From positions 1,860,001 to 1,924,000 of the forward strand of contig OZ220484.1 of NCBI GenBank assembly GCA_965116165.1: DNA of 64,000 bases, written 5' to 3'. Below the pieces are notes generated by a model that saw only the letters and a program-made list of their open reading frames with translations, did no database searches and was not told the DNA's origin. This DNA comes from Azophilus sp965116165 (GTDB lineage: Bacteria > Pseudomonadota > Gammaproteobacteria > Pseudomonadales > Azotimanducaceae). Made by a program: the position numbers and the translations under genes. This document shows positions 8,899-18,200 of this stretch, piece by piece; within the stretch, counting starts at the first letter, position 1; each line of letters opens with the position of its first letter.

Positions 8899-9489
8899 CT
8901 AACGTCGCTCGCGAATCATTGGGATGATCGGTGGCGCGGCGCCTACCTCGATCCTGCCGATGGCTTCGAAACCGTGCCGTTCGTACAACGAGATGTTGGC
9001 CGGATTCGACGACTCGAGATAGGCGCGGGTGCCCTGCTCGTCGCACAAGCGCAATGCGTGCTTCATCAGTGCCGAGCCGATACCTTTGCCTTGCGCGTTG
9101 GCATCCACACCGATACAGGGAAGGTACCACAGCGGCTCGTCATGGGGATGGTGCTGTTCGATTTGCTCGTTGATTGTCCTGAACGTATCGAGCCGGTCCG
9201 GTGGAATGGCTGCCTTGTTTATCGCGATCAATGCCTCGTTGTCCGGCTCGACGCCGGGCGCCAGCCAAACGGCCGCGCCGTTGAACTCTTCGTCGCTGAA
9301 GGCCGTGCCGCTCTCGATGCCCGGGCTACAGAAGGCTTTGAGGAATCTCGGATAGGCGGACAAGAAAGTCTCGGCCGCCGGGTACATCCAACGCACCACC
9401 GGATCCGCGACAAACGCAACGGTCAACGTTGCCAGCGCCTTGTCGACATCTTCTATGCCCACTGTGGAAATGACCGGGACATCGCCCAT
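8899..9489 (-). CDS. GNAT family N-acetyltransferase
   Basis: The 196-residue product has the GNAT acetyl-CoA-binding signature GVDANAQGKGIGSALMKHAL at about residues 125-145. It is followed by YLESSNPANISLYERHGFE, the usual second half of the fold. The first 110 residues match the family that transfers acetyl groups to small amines, but the substrate is not readable. ATG at 9489 begins MGDVPVISTV. Confidence 0.85.
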   Translation of the reverse strand: MGDVPVISTVGIEDVDKALATLTVAFVADPVVRWMYPAAETFLSAYPRFLKAFCSPGIESGTAFSDEEFNGAAVWLAPGVEPDNEALIAINKAAIPPDRLDTFRTINEQIEQHHPHDEPLWYLPCIGVDANAQGKGIGSALMKHALRLCDEQGTRAYLESSNPANISLYERHGFEAIGRIEVGAAPPIIPMIRERR

Positions 9490-9506
9490 CGTTTGCTCCC
9501 TCCGTG

Positions 9507-9610
9507 TTAAGGAACCCCTGATTAATCCTGTGGCCTCGGTATCTTAGTTAATAAAATCAATAGTTTATGAGTGGCCTGAAGCTTTATCGATTTGTTCAGA
9601 CCTTCCTCAA
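9507..9610 (-). repeat. MITE-like element, family A (copy 2, inverted)
   Basis: The copy reads TTAAGGAACCCCTGATTAATC at the left end and TTTGTTCAGACCTTCCTCAA at the right end. The internal TTAATAAAATCAATAG core is the reverse complement of the other copies. It is 104 bp long and lies directly upstream of the acetyltransferase gene, so it may carry or disrupt that promoter. Confidence 0.7.
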
Positions 9611-9719
9611 CGTTATATGCCTTGTTGGTTCCACCTAACACATCAATGGATCAAGGCGATCAGTCGACCAGGCCATAAATGGATCAAACCATTGATGTTC
9701 AGACCGCTCCCAACATACC

Positions 9720-9840
9720 AGCAATTCCCGCTAACGATGCGGGATTATTCGTTTGGGTCCGAATACCGGGCGAAATGGACCATTCAGGCATTAGTCGGGC
9801 ACCACTTTTTGGACATTGCCATGCTTAGCGGGAATTGCTG
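9720..9840 (+). repeat. 121-bp MITE-like element, family B, with target-site duplication
   Basis: AGCAATTCCCGCTAA at the left end is matched by TTAGCGGGAATTGCT at the right end, a perfect 15-bp inverted repeat. Both sides are flanked by the direct repeat CCAACATACC (9710-9719 and 9841-9850), as expected of a 9-10 bp target-site duplication. An older, diverged relative in inverted orientation lies at about 43885-43995. Confidence 0.75.
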
Positions 9841-10051
9841 CCAACATACCCTTCGCTGAACAATCGTTCAATATGGGAGTGGGCCATGCGCCGGTATGAC
9901 TACTTGGTCGCGGGGGCCGATATTGCTGGGCTCTTCGTCGGTTGTCGGATAGGTGGGGCGGCCGTGGGCCAGCAAGGGTCACGGTGAGGGCGTCGGGTGA
10001 GCCGTTCATTTTGTGAACCAGGCCAGCCTCGTCAGACAACTGATCCATCAT
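9791..10051 (-). CDS. short hypothetical frame truncated by a family B element
   Basis: The frame starts MMDQLSDEAGLVHKMNG with a good Shine-Dalgarno (AGGAGTGAATG before the second ATG). It ends inside the family B element, so its 3' part is element sequence. Only the first ~60 residues could be original. It may be the head of a gene interrupted by the insertion. No family is recognised. Confidence 0.25.
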   Translation of the reverse strand: MMDQLSDEAGLVHKMNGSPDALTVTLAGPRPPHLSDNRRRAQQYRPPRPSSHTGAWPTPILNDCSAKGMLAAIPAKHGNVQKVVPD

Positions 10052-10121
10052 TCACTCCTGAATAAAAAGCCTACAATAGGAGTATGGGCATAAGATGGAA
10101 AAAGAGGCTTGGAGACCATAT

Positions 10122-11183
10122 ATGGAATACGGCATTGCGCTTGCATCCGAGATCGATAGTTGGCGATGGGTCCAACGGGCGGAGAACCTGGGATTCAGCT
10201 CAGCCTGGTTCTACGACACACAGTTGCTTAACCCCGATGTGTTTATCTGCATGGCCCTTGCAGCGGAAAAGACGGAACGCATCAGGCTGGGCACGGGTGT
10301 CCTGGTACCGTCCAACAGGATTGAGCCGGTCACGGCCAACGCCCTTGCCACGCTCAACCGGCTGGCGCCCGGGCGCATCGACTTTGGTGTCGGCACGGGC
10401 TTCACCGCCCGCAGGACCATGGGACTCGGCGCCATACCGCTCAGGAAGATGCGAACCTACGTTGATCGTGTCCGCGCCCTGGTGCGCGGCGAGATTGTCG
10501 CCTGGGACTTTGAAGGCAAGCAGCGCAAGATCGGGTTTCTGAATCCCGATCTTGGCCTCATCAATGTTGAGGACGAGATCCCGCTTTGGATTTCCGCGTT
10601 CGGTCCGAAAGGACGTCGATTGATTGCCGAACTGGATGCGGGCTGGCTGAATTTCAGCGGTATGACCGGCGGCGCCGTTGAATCGCTGCATCAGATGCAG
10701 TCGGATTGGCAGGACTCGGGCCGCGATCCTGAGGATCTGAAGTCGGTGCTGTTTTTCCTGGGAGCAGTTCTGACCGGAGACGAGGCCGCTGATCGGGATC
10801 GTCTGATGAAGCAGGCCGCACCTTCTACGGCGGTGATCATGCATAACCTTTCCGACGCCCTCCCCCCGATGGGAGGGCGATTCCCCGATGGTCCGATTGG
10901 TCAGTTGCACCAGGCCTACATGAAAGAACATGATCGTTACGAGCCGCGGGATGCCAAGTACCTTCAAAATCACCGGGGTCATCTCATGTTCGTGCGCCCG
11001 GAAGAAGCCCCGTTGTATTCACCGGACCTAGTCAGGGCGACGACGATGAGCGGCACGTATGACGAACTGGTCGATAACATGCGGACTTTGGCGGAAGCTG
11101 GCTATAATCAGGTTACTGTGCAACTGGTGCACGGGCAGGAGGAGGCAATAGAGGACTGGGCTCGAGTGTTTAGGTCCATTTAG
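10122..11183 (+). CDS. LLM class flavin-dependent oxidoreductase
   Basis: The 353-residue product is a luciferase-like monooxygenase (TIM barrel, FMN or F420 dependent). The start MEYGIALASE, AENLGFSSAWFYDTQLL, RIRLGTGVLVPSNR and PGRIDFGVGTGFTARRTMG all match the family. The ATG at 10122 has TTGGAG seven bases upstream; an in-frame ATG at 10095 would add nine residues with a weaker-spaced AGGAG. The substrate is unknown. It precedes a convergent pseudogene and a TetR regulator. Confidence 0.87.
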   Translation: MEYGIALASEIDSWRWVQRAENLGFSSAWFYDTQLLNPDVFICMALAAEKTERIRLGTGVLVPSNRIEPVTANALATLNRLAPGRIDFGVGTGFTARRTMGLGAIPLRKMRTYVDRVRALVRGEIVAWDFEGKQRKIGFLNPDLGLINVEDEIPLWISAFGPKGRRLIAELDAGWLNFSGMTGGAVESLHQMQSDWQDSGRDPEDLKSVLFFLGAVLTGDEAADRDRLMKQAAPSTAVIMHNLSDALPPMGGRFPDGPIGQLHQAYMKEHDRYEPRDAKYLQNHRGHLMFVRPEEAPLYSPDLVRATTMSGTYDELVDNMRTLAEAGYNQVTVQLVHGQEEAIEDWARVFRSI

Positions 11184-11451
11184 ATAACCGCTTGTGGCGA
11201 GCGATTGCGGCGTTCATTGCGGGATCCTGGCTGAGGATCTCCGTCGTGCGGAAATCGGCGTCGAGACCCGACTGGGCGACGATTTCGAAGAACACGTCGG
11301 TGACCGGCCGCCCCGCCTCCTCGGCCGACCGCTGCGCATCGCCAACTTCTCGATGCGGCCCATTCGAGACGCCGATGTCTGCGACGTATCGGGGGAACTG
11401 GGTGCCGTCGGCGACGGTTCCGGATTTGAGTACCAGGTCAAAGTGGGGCAT
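11170..11451 (-). pseudogene. D-aminoacylase/amidohydrolase remnant with large internal deletion
   Basis: The 93-residue frame begins DLVLKSGTVADGTQFPRYVA, the conserved N-terminus of N-acyl-D-amino-acid deacylase-type amidohydrolases. It then jumps to a segment (RPVTDVFFEIVAQSGLDADF) that in intact enzymes lies hundreds of residues later. All metal-binding histidines are lost. The frame survived the deletion but the protein cannot be an active hydrolase. It is convergent with the LLM oxidoreductase, overlapping its last codons. Confidence 0.7.
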
Positions 11452-11691
11452 GTGGGTGCTTCCTCAGAAATTGAGACGAATTGTACTATATGGTACGCAA
11501 GAAACCAGAAAAATTATTTTCAATAAACAAAACGTATAAATAATAATAAATATTTTGCGATATAGAGTAAGGGTTCTGTCGAGTGCGTCGGCCCATGCTC
11601 CATTGGGTGTTGCTACTGCCTGTGGGCGGCGGATTAAGGAAGCTCTGAACAACTGCGGTTATTGCACCACTATATTGTCCCAAACATAAAC

Positions 11692-12339
11692 GTGAACACG
11701 AGCCGTACACACCTGAAAAAAGCGCCCTCTCAAGCCCGGTCGCAGCGCACGGTGGAGCGCATACTCGCCGCGGCCCGCCGGCTTCTCAAGGCATCCGGCG
11801 AGTCGGCGCCCCTGAAGATTTCGACCAATCATATCGCTCGGGAGGCTGGGCTTTCCGTTGGTTCGCTGTACCAGTACTTTCCCAACACCGAGGCGATTCT
11901 GCTGGAAGTGCATTGGCGGATGGTAGAGCCGATTCAGTCCCTGATGCGGGCATTCGACACGCACGAATGTCTTGCGCTACCGCGTGGGGAGTTCTTCGAG
12001 AATCTATTCACCTCGGCGACGCAGTCGGAGGCGGACAATGACATTCTTTACGCCATGCACGGCACCGGGAAACTCTACCCCGCGCTGATCGAGGCCGACC
12101 GGGCGCACGCCGAAGTTATCGCCGGCTATCTCGCCAAATTCCTGCGCCACCACGGCTCCAACTGGCCGCCGGCGCGTCTTGAGCGGATGGGCCTTTATAT
12201 TTATTACATCGATGCCGGCACCTGGCGCTATCGGGATCATGCCCGCCCGGGGGGTGGCGAGGCGCGCCAATGGGAGGTCGGGCTATTGATGTCGCTGATC
12301 GAACAGTGCTGGGTGCAAAAGCGTTGCCAATTGGATTAG
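11692..12339 (+). CDS. TetR/AcrR family transcriptional regulator
   Basis: The 215-residue product has the N-terminal TetR helix-turn-helix: RTVERILAAARRLLK, then ISTNHIAREAGLSVGSLYQY and FPNTEAILLEV. The ligand-binding C-terminal domain is divergent as usual. Start choice is uncertain: GTG at 11692 gives a normal lead-in, while a TTG at 11662 would add ten residues; neither has a strong ribosome binding site. A sequence like an IS5-type end (GGAAGCTCTGAACAACTGCGG region, about 11637-11657) lies just upstream. The target is not known. Confidence 0.82.
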   Translation: MNTSRTHLKKAPSQARSQRTVERILAAARRLLKASGESAPLKISTNHIAREAGLSVGSLYQYFPNTEAILLEVHWRMVEPIQSLMRAFDTHECLALPRGEFFENLFTSATQSEADNDILYAMHGTGKLYPALIEADRAHAEVIAGYLAKFLRHHGSNWPPARLERMGLYIYYIDAGTWRYRDHARPGGGEARQWEVGLLMSLIEQCWVQKRCQLD

Positions 12340-12364
12340 CCCGGCATAATAAGTCCCCATTCAG

Positions 12365-13216
12365 TCATACCATTGCGGGGCCGTCGGTCGACCCGCCCCA
12401 GTAGCCTAGGGTTTCGCCAACCTTAACGGTTTTCCCCACCGGGATTTCCCCGATGCGCGCGGCATCGGCAGGCGCACACAAAATGACCGTTGAGCCGAGC
12501 AGGAAGCGCCCGAGTTCCTCCCCCCGGCCAAGGGTCGCCCGCGGATGCAAGGTTTGCGGGGTCCGATAGGGCGACACCGGCCCGGGCCAGGGCGTGGCGA
12601 TGCTGGCAACGATCAGGGCACCGACCAGGACGATGAGCAAATCGCCGTGCGGGGTGGTCAGCCGACAGACGAGGCGCTCGTTGCGGCAGAACAGGCCGGC
12701 TATTGAGGCCGCTGTGGCGATATTTACCGAGAATAGCGTCCCGGGCACAGCGCGCGCCCTGGTCAACACACCCGCGCAGGGTGTATGCACCCGATGATAG
12801 TTGTGCGGCGCCAAGTAAATGGTGAGGAAGCCGCCGCCATCAAACCCGACACCCAAATCCCCGGCAAGCGCGTCGAGGGAATAGCGCCCGCCCTTCGCCC
12901 GCAACAATCCCCCCGCCTCGATAAATCCGCTCTGGCCGATGATGCCGTCGGCGGGGCAGGCGATGGCCCTGTCATCCGCCGGAAACGGCCGGGCATCGGG
13001 CCTCAGTTCCCGGGTGAAGAAGTCATTGAACGAACGGTAGTCGGAACGGTTTGAGCGCGCCGCCTCGCTCAAATCCACGCCGTAGATGGCGCTGAATAGG
13101 CGAATGAATGCGTCTTTGATCCAAATCGTCTCGGACGCCGCCAGCCGACCCATCCCCCGGCTTAGGGCGTGCTGCGGCAAAAGATGCTGAACCGCGGCAA
13201 AAATCCTGCCGAACAT
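12365..13216 (-). CDS. psd: phosphatidylserine decarboxylase proenzyme
   Basis: The 283-residue product makes phosphatidylethanolamine from phosphatidylserine at the inner membrane. FNDFFTRELRPDARPF, PADGIIGQ and YLAPHNYHRVHTP are family hallmarks. LGSTVIL near residue 242 contains the LGST self-cleavage site at which the pyruvoyl group forms on the serine. Length is normal. psd next to a rhodanese gene and close to orn is the arrangement known in Pseudomonas. Confidence 0.95.
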   Translation of the reverse strand: MFGRIFAAVQHLLPQHALSRGMGRLAASETIWIKDAFIRLFSAIYGVDLSEAARSNRSDYRSFNDFFTRELRPDARPFPADDRAIACPADGIIGQSGFIEAGGLLRAKGGRYSLDALAGDLGVGFDGGGFLTIYLAPHNYHRVHTPCAGVLTRARAVPGTLFSVNIATAASIAGLFCRNERLVCRLTTPHGDLLIVLVGALIVASIATPWPGPVSPYRTPQTLHPRATLGRGEELGRFLLGSTVILCAPADAARIGEIPVGKTVKVGETLGYWGGSTDGPAMV

Positions 13217-13279
13217 GAGGTTAGCCCGACCTAAGTAGTTTATTCATGAAAGGCGGTGTTGCCGTTGCAAGACGGGACA

Positions 13280-14086
13280 CTAACCATGCAGTGTGGCCGG
13301 CAAGTCGTCCCGGTTTCCCCATTCGGACCAGGAGCCGTGATAGGCCCGAATGCTGGGGTACCCCAACAATCGGGCAACCAGGTAGGAAAGCCCCGAGCGA
13401 TGATGTGTCTGGCAATGGGTGATGATGGATTTTTTGGGGGAAATACCATGCCGATCAAGGAGCTGCTGGATATCGGGAATGAGCCGCTGGTTGTCGAGCG
13501 GGTCTTTTAGCGCCAGCCAATCGATGTTGACCGCGCCGGGAATGTGCCCCGCCCGCCTTGTGGTGCTACGAACACCGCCGAACTCCTCGGCCGAGCGCAC
13601 ATCCCAGATCACCTGGCTCGAATCCCCGATGGCATCAAGCACATCCTCGGCCTCGGCAATGGGCGCGGGATCAATGTCAAGTTCAACCACCGTCGGCGGC
13701 GATACCCCGCCGGAGCCGGTTTCCAGCGGGCGGCCCGCGGCAATCCAGGCATGAATGCCGCCGTTCAGATAGCGCCAGTTGCGATGGCCGATTACGTCAA
13801 GCGTCCACAGGAAGCGACCGGCCCAACCGCCGCCCTCGTCGTCGCAGGCAACGATATCCCTATCCGGCCGGTAGCCGATACGGGAAAAAAGTGCGACCAA
13901 CCGCTCGATGGACGGCAGGCGCCCGATTGCGGGTGGAATACCGCACACCAGTTCCCGGGGCTCGACGAGCACCGCGCCCGGAATATGGGCGGCCCGGTAG
14001 CTGGGCGTTTCAACGACCTGAACCAGCAAATCGACCTTGTCGAGATCCAGATCGCCAGCTTCCACAAGTCTTGCCGGAGGAGTCAC
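13280..14086 (-). CDS. thiosulfate sulfurtransferase, two rhodanese domains
   Basis: The 268-residue product has tandem rhodanese domains. The N-terminal one is inactive (Asp replaces Cys in VACDDEGGGWAGR). The C-terminal one carries the active-site loop HCQTHHRSG with the persulfide-forming Cys. GHIPGAVNIDW and YHGSWSEWGN are typical of the family. It moves sulfane sulfur from thiosulfate to acceptors. It follows yacG with a one-base gap and lies upstream of psd on the same strand. Confidence 0.92.
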   Translation of the reverse strand: MTPPARLVEAGDLDLDKVDLLVQVVETPSYRAAHIPGAVLVEPRELVCGIPPAIGRLPSIERLVALFSRIGYRPDRDIVACDDEGGGWAGRFLWTLDVIGHRNWRYLNGGIHAWIAAGRPLETGSGGVSPPTVVELDIDPAPIAEAEDVLDAIGDSSQVIWDVRSAEEFGGVRSTTRRAGHIPGAVNIDWLALKDPLDNQRLIPDIQQLLDRHGISPKKSIITHCQTHHRSGLSYLVARLLGYPSIRAYHGSWSEWGNRDDLPATLHG

Positions 14087-14087
14087 G

Positions 14088-14282
14088 CTATCTCGGATTC
14101 ACATCCTCCGACAGAACATCGTCGTATTGTTCTCCCGGAATTACGTGGTCTTCGCCCGCCCAGGCACCGAAATCGATCAATCGGCACCGCTGCGAACAGA
14201 AGGGACGATAGGGGTTGGAGGGCGCCCACTTGGTCGGCTTTCGGCAGGTCGGGCAGGCAAGGATGCGGGGGGTGTCGGACAT
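14088..14282 (-). CDS. yacG: DNA gyrase inhibitor / zinc-binding protein YacG
   Basis: The 64-residue product has CPTCRKPTKW and FCSQRCRLIDFGAWA, the four-Cys zinc site and the LIDxGxW signature of YacG, which binds GyrB in enteric bacteria. ATG at 14282 starts MSDTPRILACPTC. An upstream extension of the open frame lacks homology and was not used. Confidence 0.92.
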   Translation of the reverse strand: MSDTPRILACPTCRKPTKWAPSNPYRPFCSQRCRLIDFGAWAGEDHVIPGEQYDDVLSEDVNPR

Positions 14283-14715
14283 GGCTTGATTACGGGTTCG
14301 GGCTGTCGCGCAAAACTTTGATCGGTGCGCAAAAGCATAACTCGAATGAGCCGGGAAGGGCACGCCAAGCCTTTCTCAATTTTCCAACCAGCATTGCGTG
14401 CCTGCTATAAGAGCCTGTGGCACAGGAAATGCTGGTGGGAGCAAATCCCAACGCAGATCATTCCTGCGATGAGACCGCGAAGAAATTTGGGGATCACATC
14501 CACTTTGGGGCGCTTTTGAGAGTAGTTTGACTGCATATTCCTACCATTAACCTCGCAGGTGTTCCACGGCGCAGGCTGCTATAGTGTCCGCTGAAGAAAC
14601 CCGCGATCATCCGCTTGATGAGTTCCATCACAAAAGTTGAAATCGGCACCCGCTTCGCCGCACCCACCGCCGGAAAGGTGGTGCGGGACGGCAATGCCGA
14701 TCGGCTCGATGCCCA
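14283..14715. other. intergenic region between yacG and orn
   Basis: These 433 bases separate the divergent yacG and orn genes. In relatives rsgA or motAB sit near here, but no trace is recognisable. A 39-codon frame beginning MSSITKVEIGTRFA (about 14620) overlaps the start of orn and has no known match. No RNA gene is seen. Confidence 0.5.
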
Positions 14716-15264
14716 ATGCCTCCGCAAGACCGGCTGATCTGGATCGATCTGGAGATGACCGGGCTCGACCCGGAACGCGATGTCATCCTTGAGATCGCGA
14801 CCATCGTGACCGACAACCATCTGGCCGTGGTGGCGGAAGGGCCGGTATTCGCCATCGCCCAGCCAACGGGTCTTCTTGACACCATGAACGACTGGAGCCG
14901 CGAACATCACGCCGCTTCCGGCCTGCTTGATCGGGTACGGGAGCAAGGGGTTCCCCAGCAAGACGCCGAGACGGCAACAATCGCCTTCCTACAGCGACAT
15001 GTCGAAAGGGATGCCTCCCCCCTGTGCGGCAATACCATCTGGCAAGACCGACGCTTCCTCGCCCGATACATGCCCCGCCTGGAAGACTATTTCCATTACC
15101 GCAACATCGACGTCAGCAGCGTCAAGGAGTTGGTCCAACGCTGGCGGGCCGACCTGACAGCAGGCTTCTCCAAGAACAACGAACACACAGCGCTGGCGGA
15201 TATCCGCGAGTCAATCGCGGAATTGCGGTATTACCGCGAGCATTTCTTTAGGTTGAGCGGTTAG
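14716..15264 (+). CDS. orn: oligoribonuclease
   Basis: The 182-residue product is the DEDDh exoribonuclease that degrades 2-5 nt RNA and pGpG. WIDLEMTGLDPERD carries the first Asp and Glu, GNTIWQDRRFLARYMP the second Asp, and EHTALADIRESI the His and last Asp. Length is normal. Its 3' end overlaps by four bases the convergent stop of the large helicase gene. In relatives queG follows directly; here the helicase intervenes. Confidence 0.95.
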   Translation: MPPQDRLIWIDLEMTGLDPERDVILEIATIVTDNHLAVVAEGPVFAIAQPTGLLDTMNDWSREHHAASGLLDRVREQGVPQQDAETATIAFLQRHVERDASPLCGNTIWQDRRFLARYMPRLEDYFHYRNIDVSSVKELVQRWRADLTAGFSKNNEHTALADIRESIAELRYYREHFFRLSG

Positions 15265-18200
15265 GGAAATTGCCTGCGCGACAGGAAGAGCTGGGGCACA
15301 ACGATCTCCCAAGTCTCGCAGCGCAGCCGCTGTTTAAAATCCTCGTCTTCCTGATCGTCGGCCCAGCGGGTGAAGATTCCCCGCACCAGCGCATGATCAA
15401 TGGCCATATTGGACGGAAGAGTCCAATTCTTCGCCATGCGCCCCACCTGCTGACCCTTGTGGTCGAGGATTTTCCATTGGCTGTCCTCATACAGCACCGA
15501 CAGTGGGTCGTCGGGCGAAAGGGCGGCAATCGCGCGGTGCACCCTGCTATGCGCCGGACTCCAACCGGCGAATGACAGGACGACATCCCCCATGACGCAC
15601 TCCATAATCGTGATGTCGAGCCGCCGATCGGCAATGTCCGGACATGGTACCTCGCGCTCCAGAACCGATGGAGCCTTTCTCAGCGGTTGCAACAGCGCGG
15701 CTGCGCGTTCCCCCGTCTTCGCCGGGAGCGGCTTGTCCCGGACATCCGGGCGCGGAGCATCTTCGACCTGCGCCATCGCCAGGGGAGCACAACTGCCGGG
15801 GCAATCATATGCTCGGTGCGGGGCATCCTCGACCTGCACCATCGCCAGGGTCTCGCGGGCGCGCGTCATCGACACAAAGTATAGGCGGCGCGGGGAATCG
15901 GGATCCTCCGCCTCACCCACAGTCGCCCATTGTCCATCGAGGATGACCGCATGATCGAACTCCAGCCCCTTTGCTCGGTGAGCGCTGGTCAGCAATAGAC
16001 CCCGCTGCCGTCGCCGTATATTTCTGCTCCACTCGCCAAGCCAGTTGCGCACGAAAGAGATGGGCAATACCGTTGGATGGCCCTCCTCCAAGAGCAGTTC
16101 GTCGAGCGCTTGAGCCAGCAGGTCGCTCCACGGGTCTCCGGGCAAGTCCTTCAGGTAGTTCCGGATCTGCTGCGTTTCGATCGTCGTAGTATTGCAGTCC
16201 TCAAGAATTTTCAGAAACCGCTGCGTCGCACGGGCACGCCAGAACGAAGAAAGTTCCTCGCGCGCGCTCTGAACCGGTATGCCGTGGACCACGCAGGCGC
16301 TTCTTGCCGGATTGAGGTCGTCCCAATGCCTAGCGATGATGGCGCAGCGATCCCACCGCCACTCCGGATCGAGTTCGGAGAGGCGCTTGAGTTCCTCGAC
16401 CGCGGCAACCGCCTGTGAGAGTTGGCCGCCCTTGGTGCTCAGAATCTGGACCCTGCCGTGCGCCACCTCGTCTCGGATTGTCCAGGCACCCCCCGGTGGC
16501 TCGGCGCTCCGGCGGGAATCGATGCGAAGCCTGTGGCTCCGCTTGAGACGCTCCGCCGCGCCGTCGATGCACCGGCTCGCCGCATCAATGATGCACTGGC
16601 TGGATCGGTAGTTCTCGACGAGATACTGCTCCCTCGCATTATATTCTCGGGCAAAGCGACGGATGAAGCGTACCGAGGCGCCCTTCCAGGCGTAGATGTT
16701 CTGATCGTCGTCTCCCACCGCGAACAGATTCAGCCTCGCGTCCTCCTCGGCGAGCGTCTTTCCGGCAAGGGCGGCGATCAGCTCGTATTCGGGCTCGCCG
16801 ATGTCCTGGTACTCATCGACCAGAATCCAGTTGAGTCGCCCAAGAATCTGCTCTCGGGTGACCAATGCATTGGCCTGATCTCTGTGCAGGAGCCGGGCGG
16901 CATCGCGCAGGATGGTGTTGAACGTTGCCTCGCTCGGGTTCTTCGCGGCCTGCGCGAAGGAGATCCCGAGGATCCGCATCGCAAGAGCATGGCAGGTCAT
17001 TACATTGACGCCGCGGGCATCGTTCCCGATCAACTCGTCGAGACGCCGCCGCGCCTCCACCGCCGCATGACGATTGTAGGTGAGCGCCAGGATGCTGGCC
17101 GGATTTTCGCGCCGGACGCGGATGAGATAGGCGATACGGTGCACCAGCACCCGCGTCTTACCCGACCCCGGACCCGCGAGCACCAGCACGTTGGTACGCT
17201 CCCGGTCATCGGCAACGATTTGCTCCTGGATCCGGTTGCCGAGCTTCTTGACGATATTCCTGTAGTGTTCGGGGAGGGTATCCCGCCCGAGCGTCCTCTC
17301 CTTGTCCTTGAACCACTTTTGGACAAACGCATTTCTGGAAAGTTCGAAGTAATCCACCGCGAGGCGTAGCGCCAAATGGATGTCGCTCAAGCCGAGCTTC
17401 GCGTATTCGGTGACGACATGGATCTGTGCGGTCTGCTCTGCGTAGTGTTCTTGCAGTGGCTTGAAATCCGCAACCGTGAAGGTTCTTCGGTCTCGCCTGA
17501 CCTTCAACGTCATCGCCGGACGAAACACGGTCAGTCCACGGTTGAGGGTGACGACCTCCTGTTCGTGCATCCAGAGCAACGCACGGTCGACAAGCGGCTG
17601 GGCCGTCTGGCTCTTCAACTCCGACTTCAGCACCAGATCGTCCTTGATTGCCTGCTCGAGTGCTCCGTAGGTCGTTTCCACCAGCAGGTCAACCCCGCGA
17701 ACACCGGTCGGCACCTTGCCGATCAGATGTTCGAGTAGTCTGCCCGCACCGTCCCGGCGAAGCCGTGCGATACGATCGATCGAGGCCCACTTCCGGCGGA
17801 GGCGAATGCCGACGGTCTCCATATCACGAGCGCGGATTTCGATGCTACGCCTAGCATCGGGTTCGTCCCGGCCGTCGGCGGAAATGCTCCGAAGGAGCCG
17901 TACCAGTCGTTCCGGCAGCGGGTTTTCGATGTCCTTTTCGCGAAGGCGCTGGGCGAGCTGGCGAAGCGCAAGGCGGGTCCAGCTATCGGTTCCGTGGTCC
18001 GGGGCCTCCTCGCGAAGCTCCGCAATAAGCGCCTTCTCTAGCTCCCGGGCAAGCGTCAGTCGTCGGGATGAAGCATGCTCAACGCCCTTGTGAACATATA
18101 CGGTGATGCGCACATCGTTTGACGCAACCCCGACTTGCTGGAGTGCGCTGAAAACCTTCCGAAGCTGTGGCAGCGTACAACCGCACCCGTACATCAACTC

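Noticed and set aside
9617..9859. 80-codon plus-strand frame before the LLM oxidoreductase
   Set aside because: Most of it is the family B element and its flanks; no homology or ribosome site.
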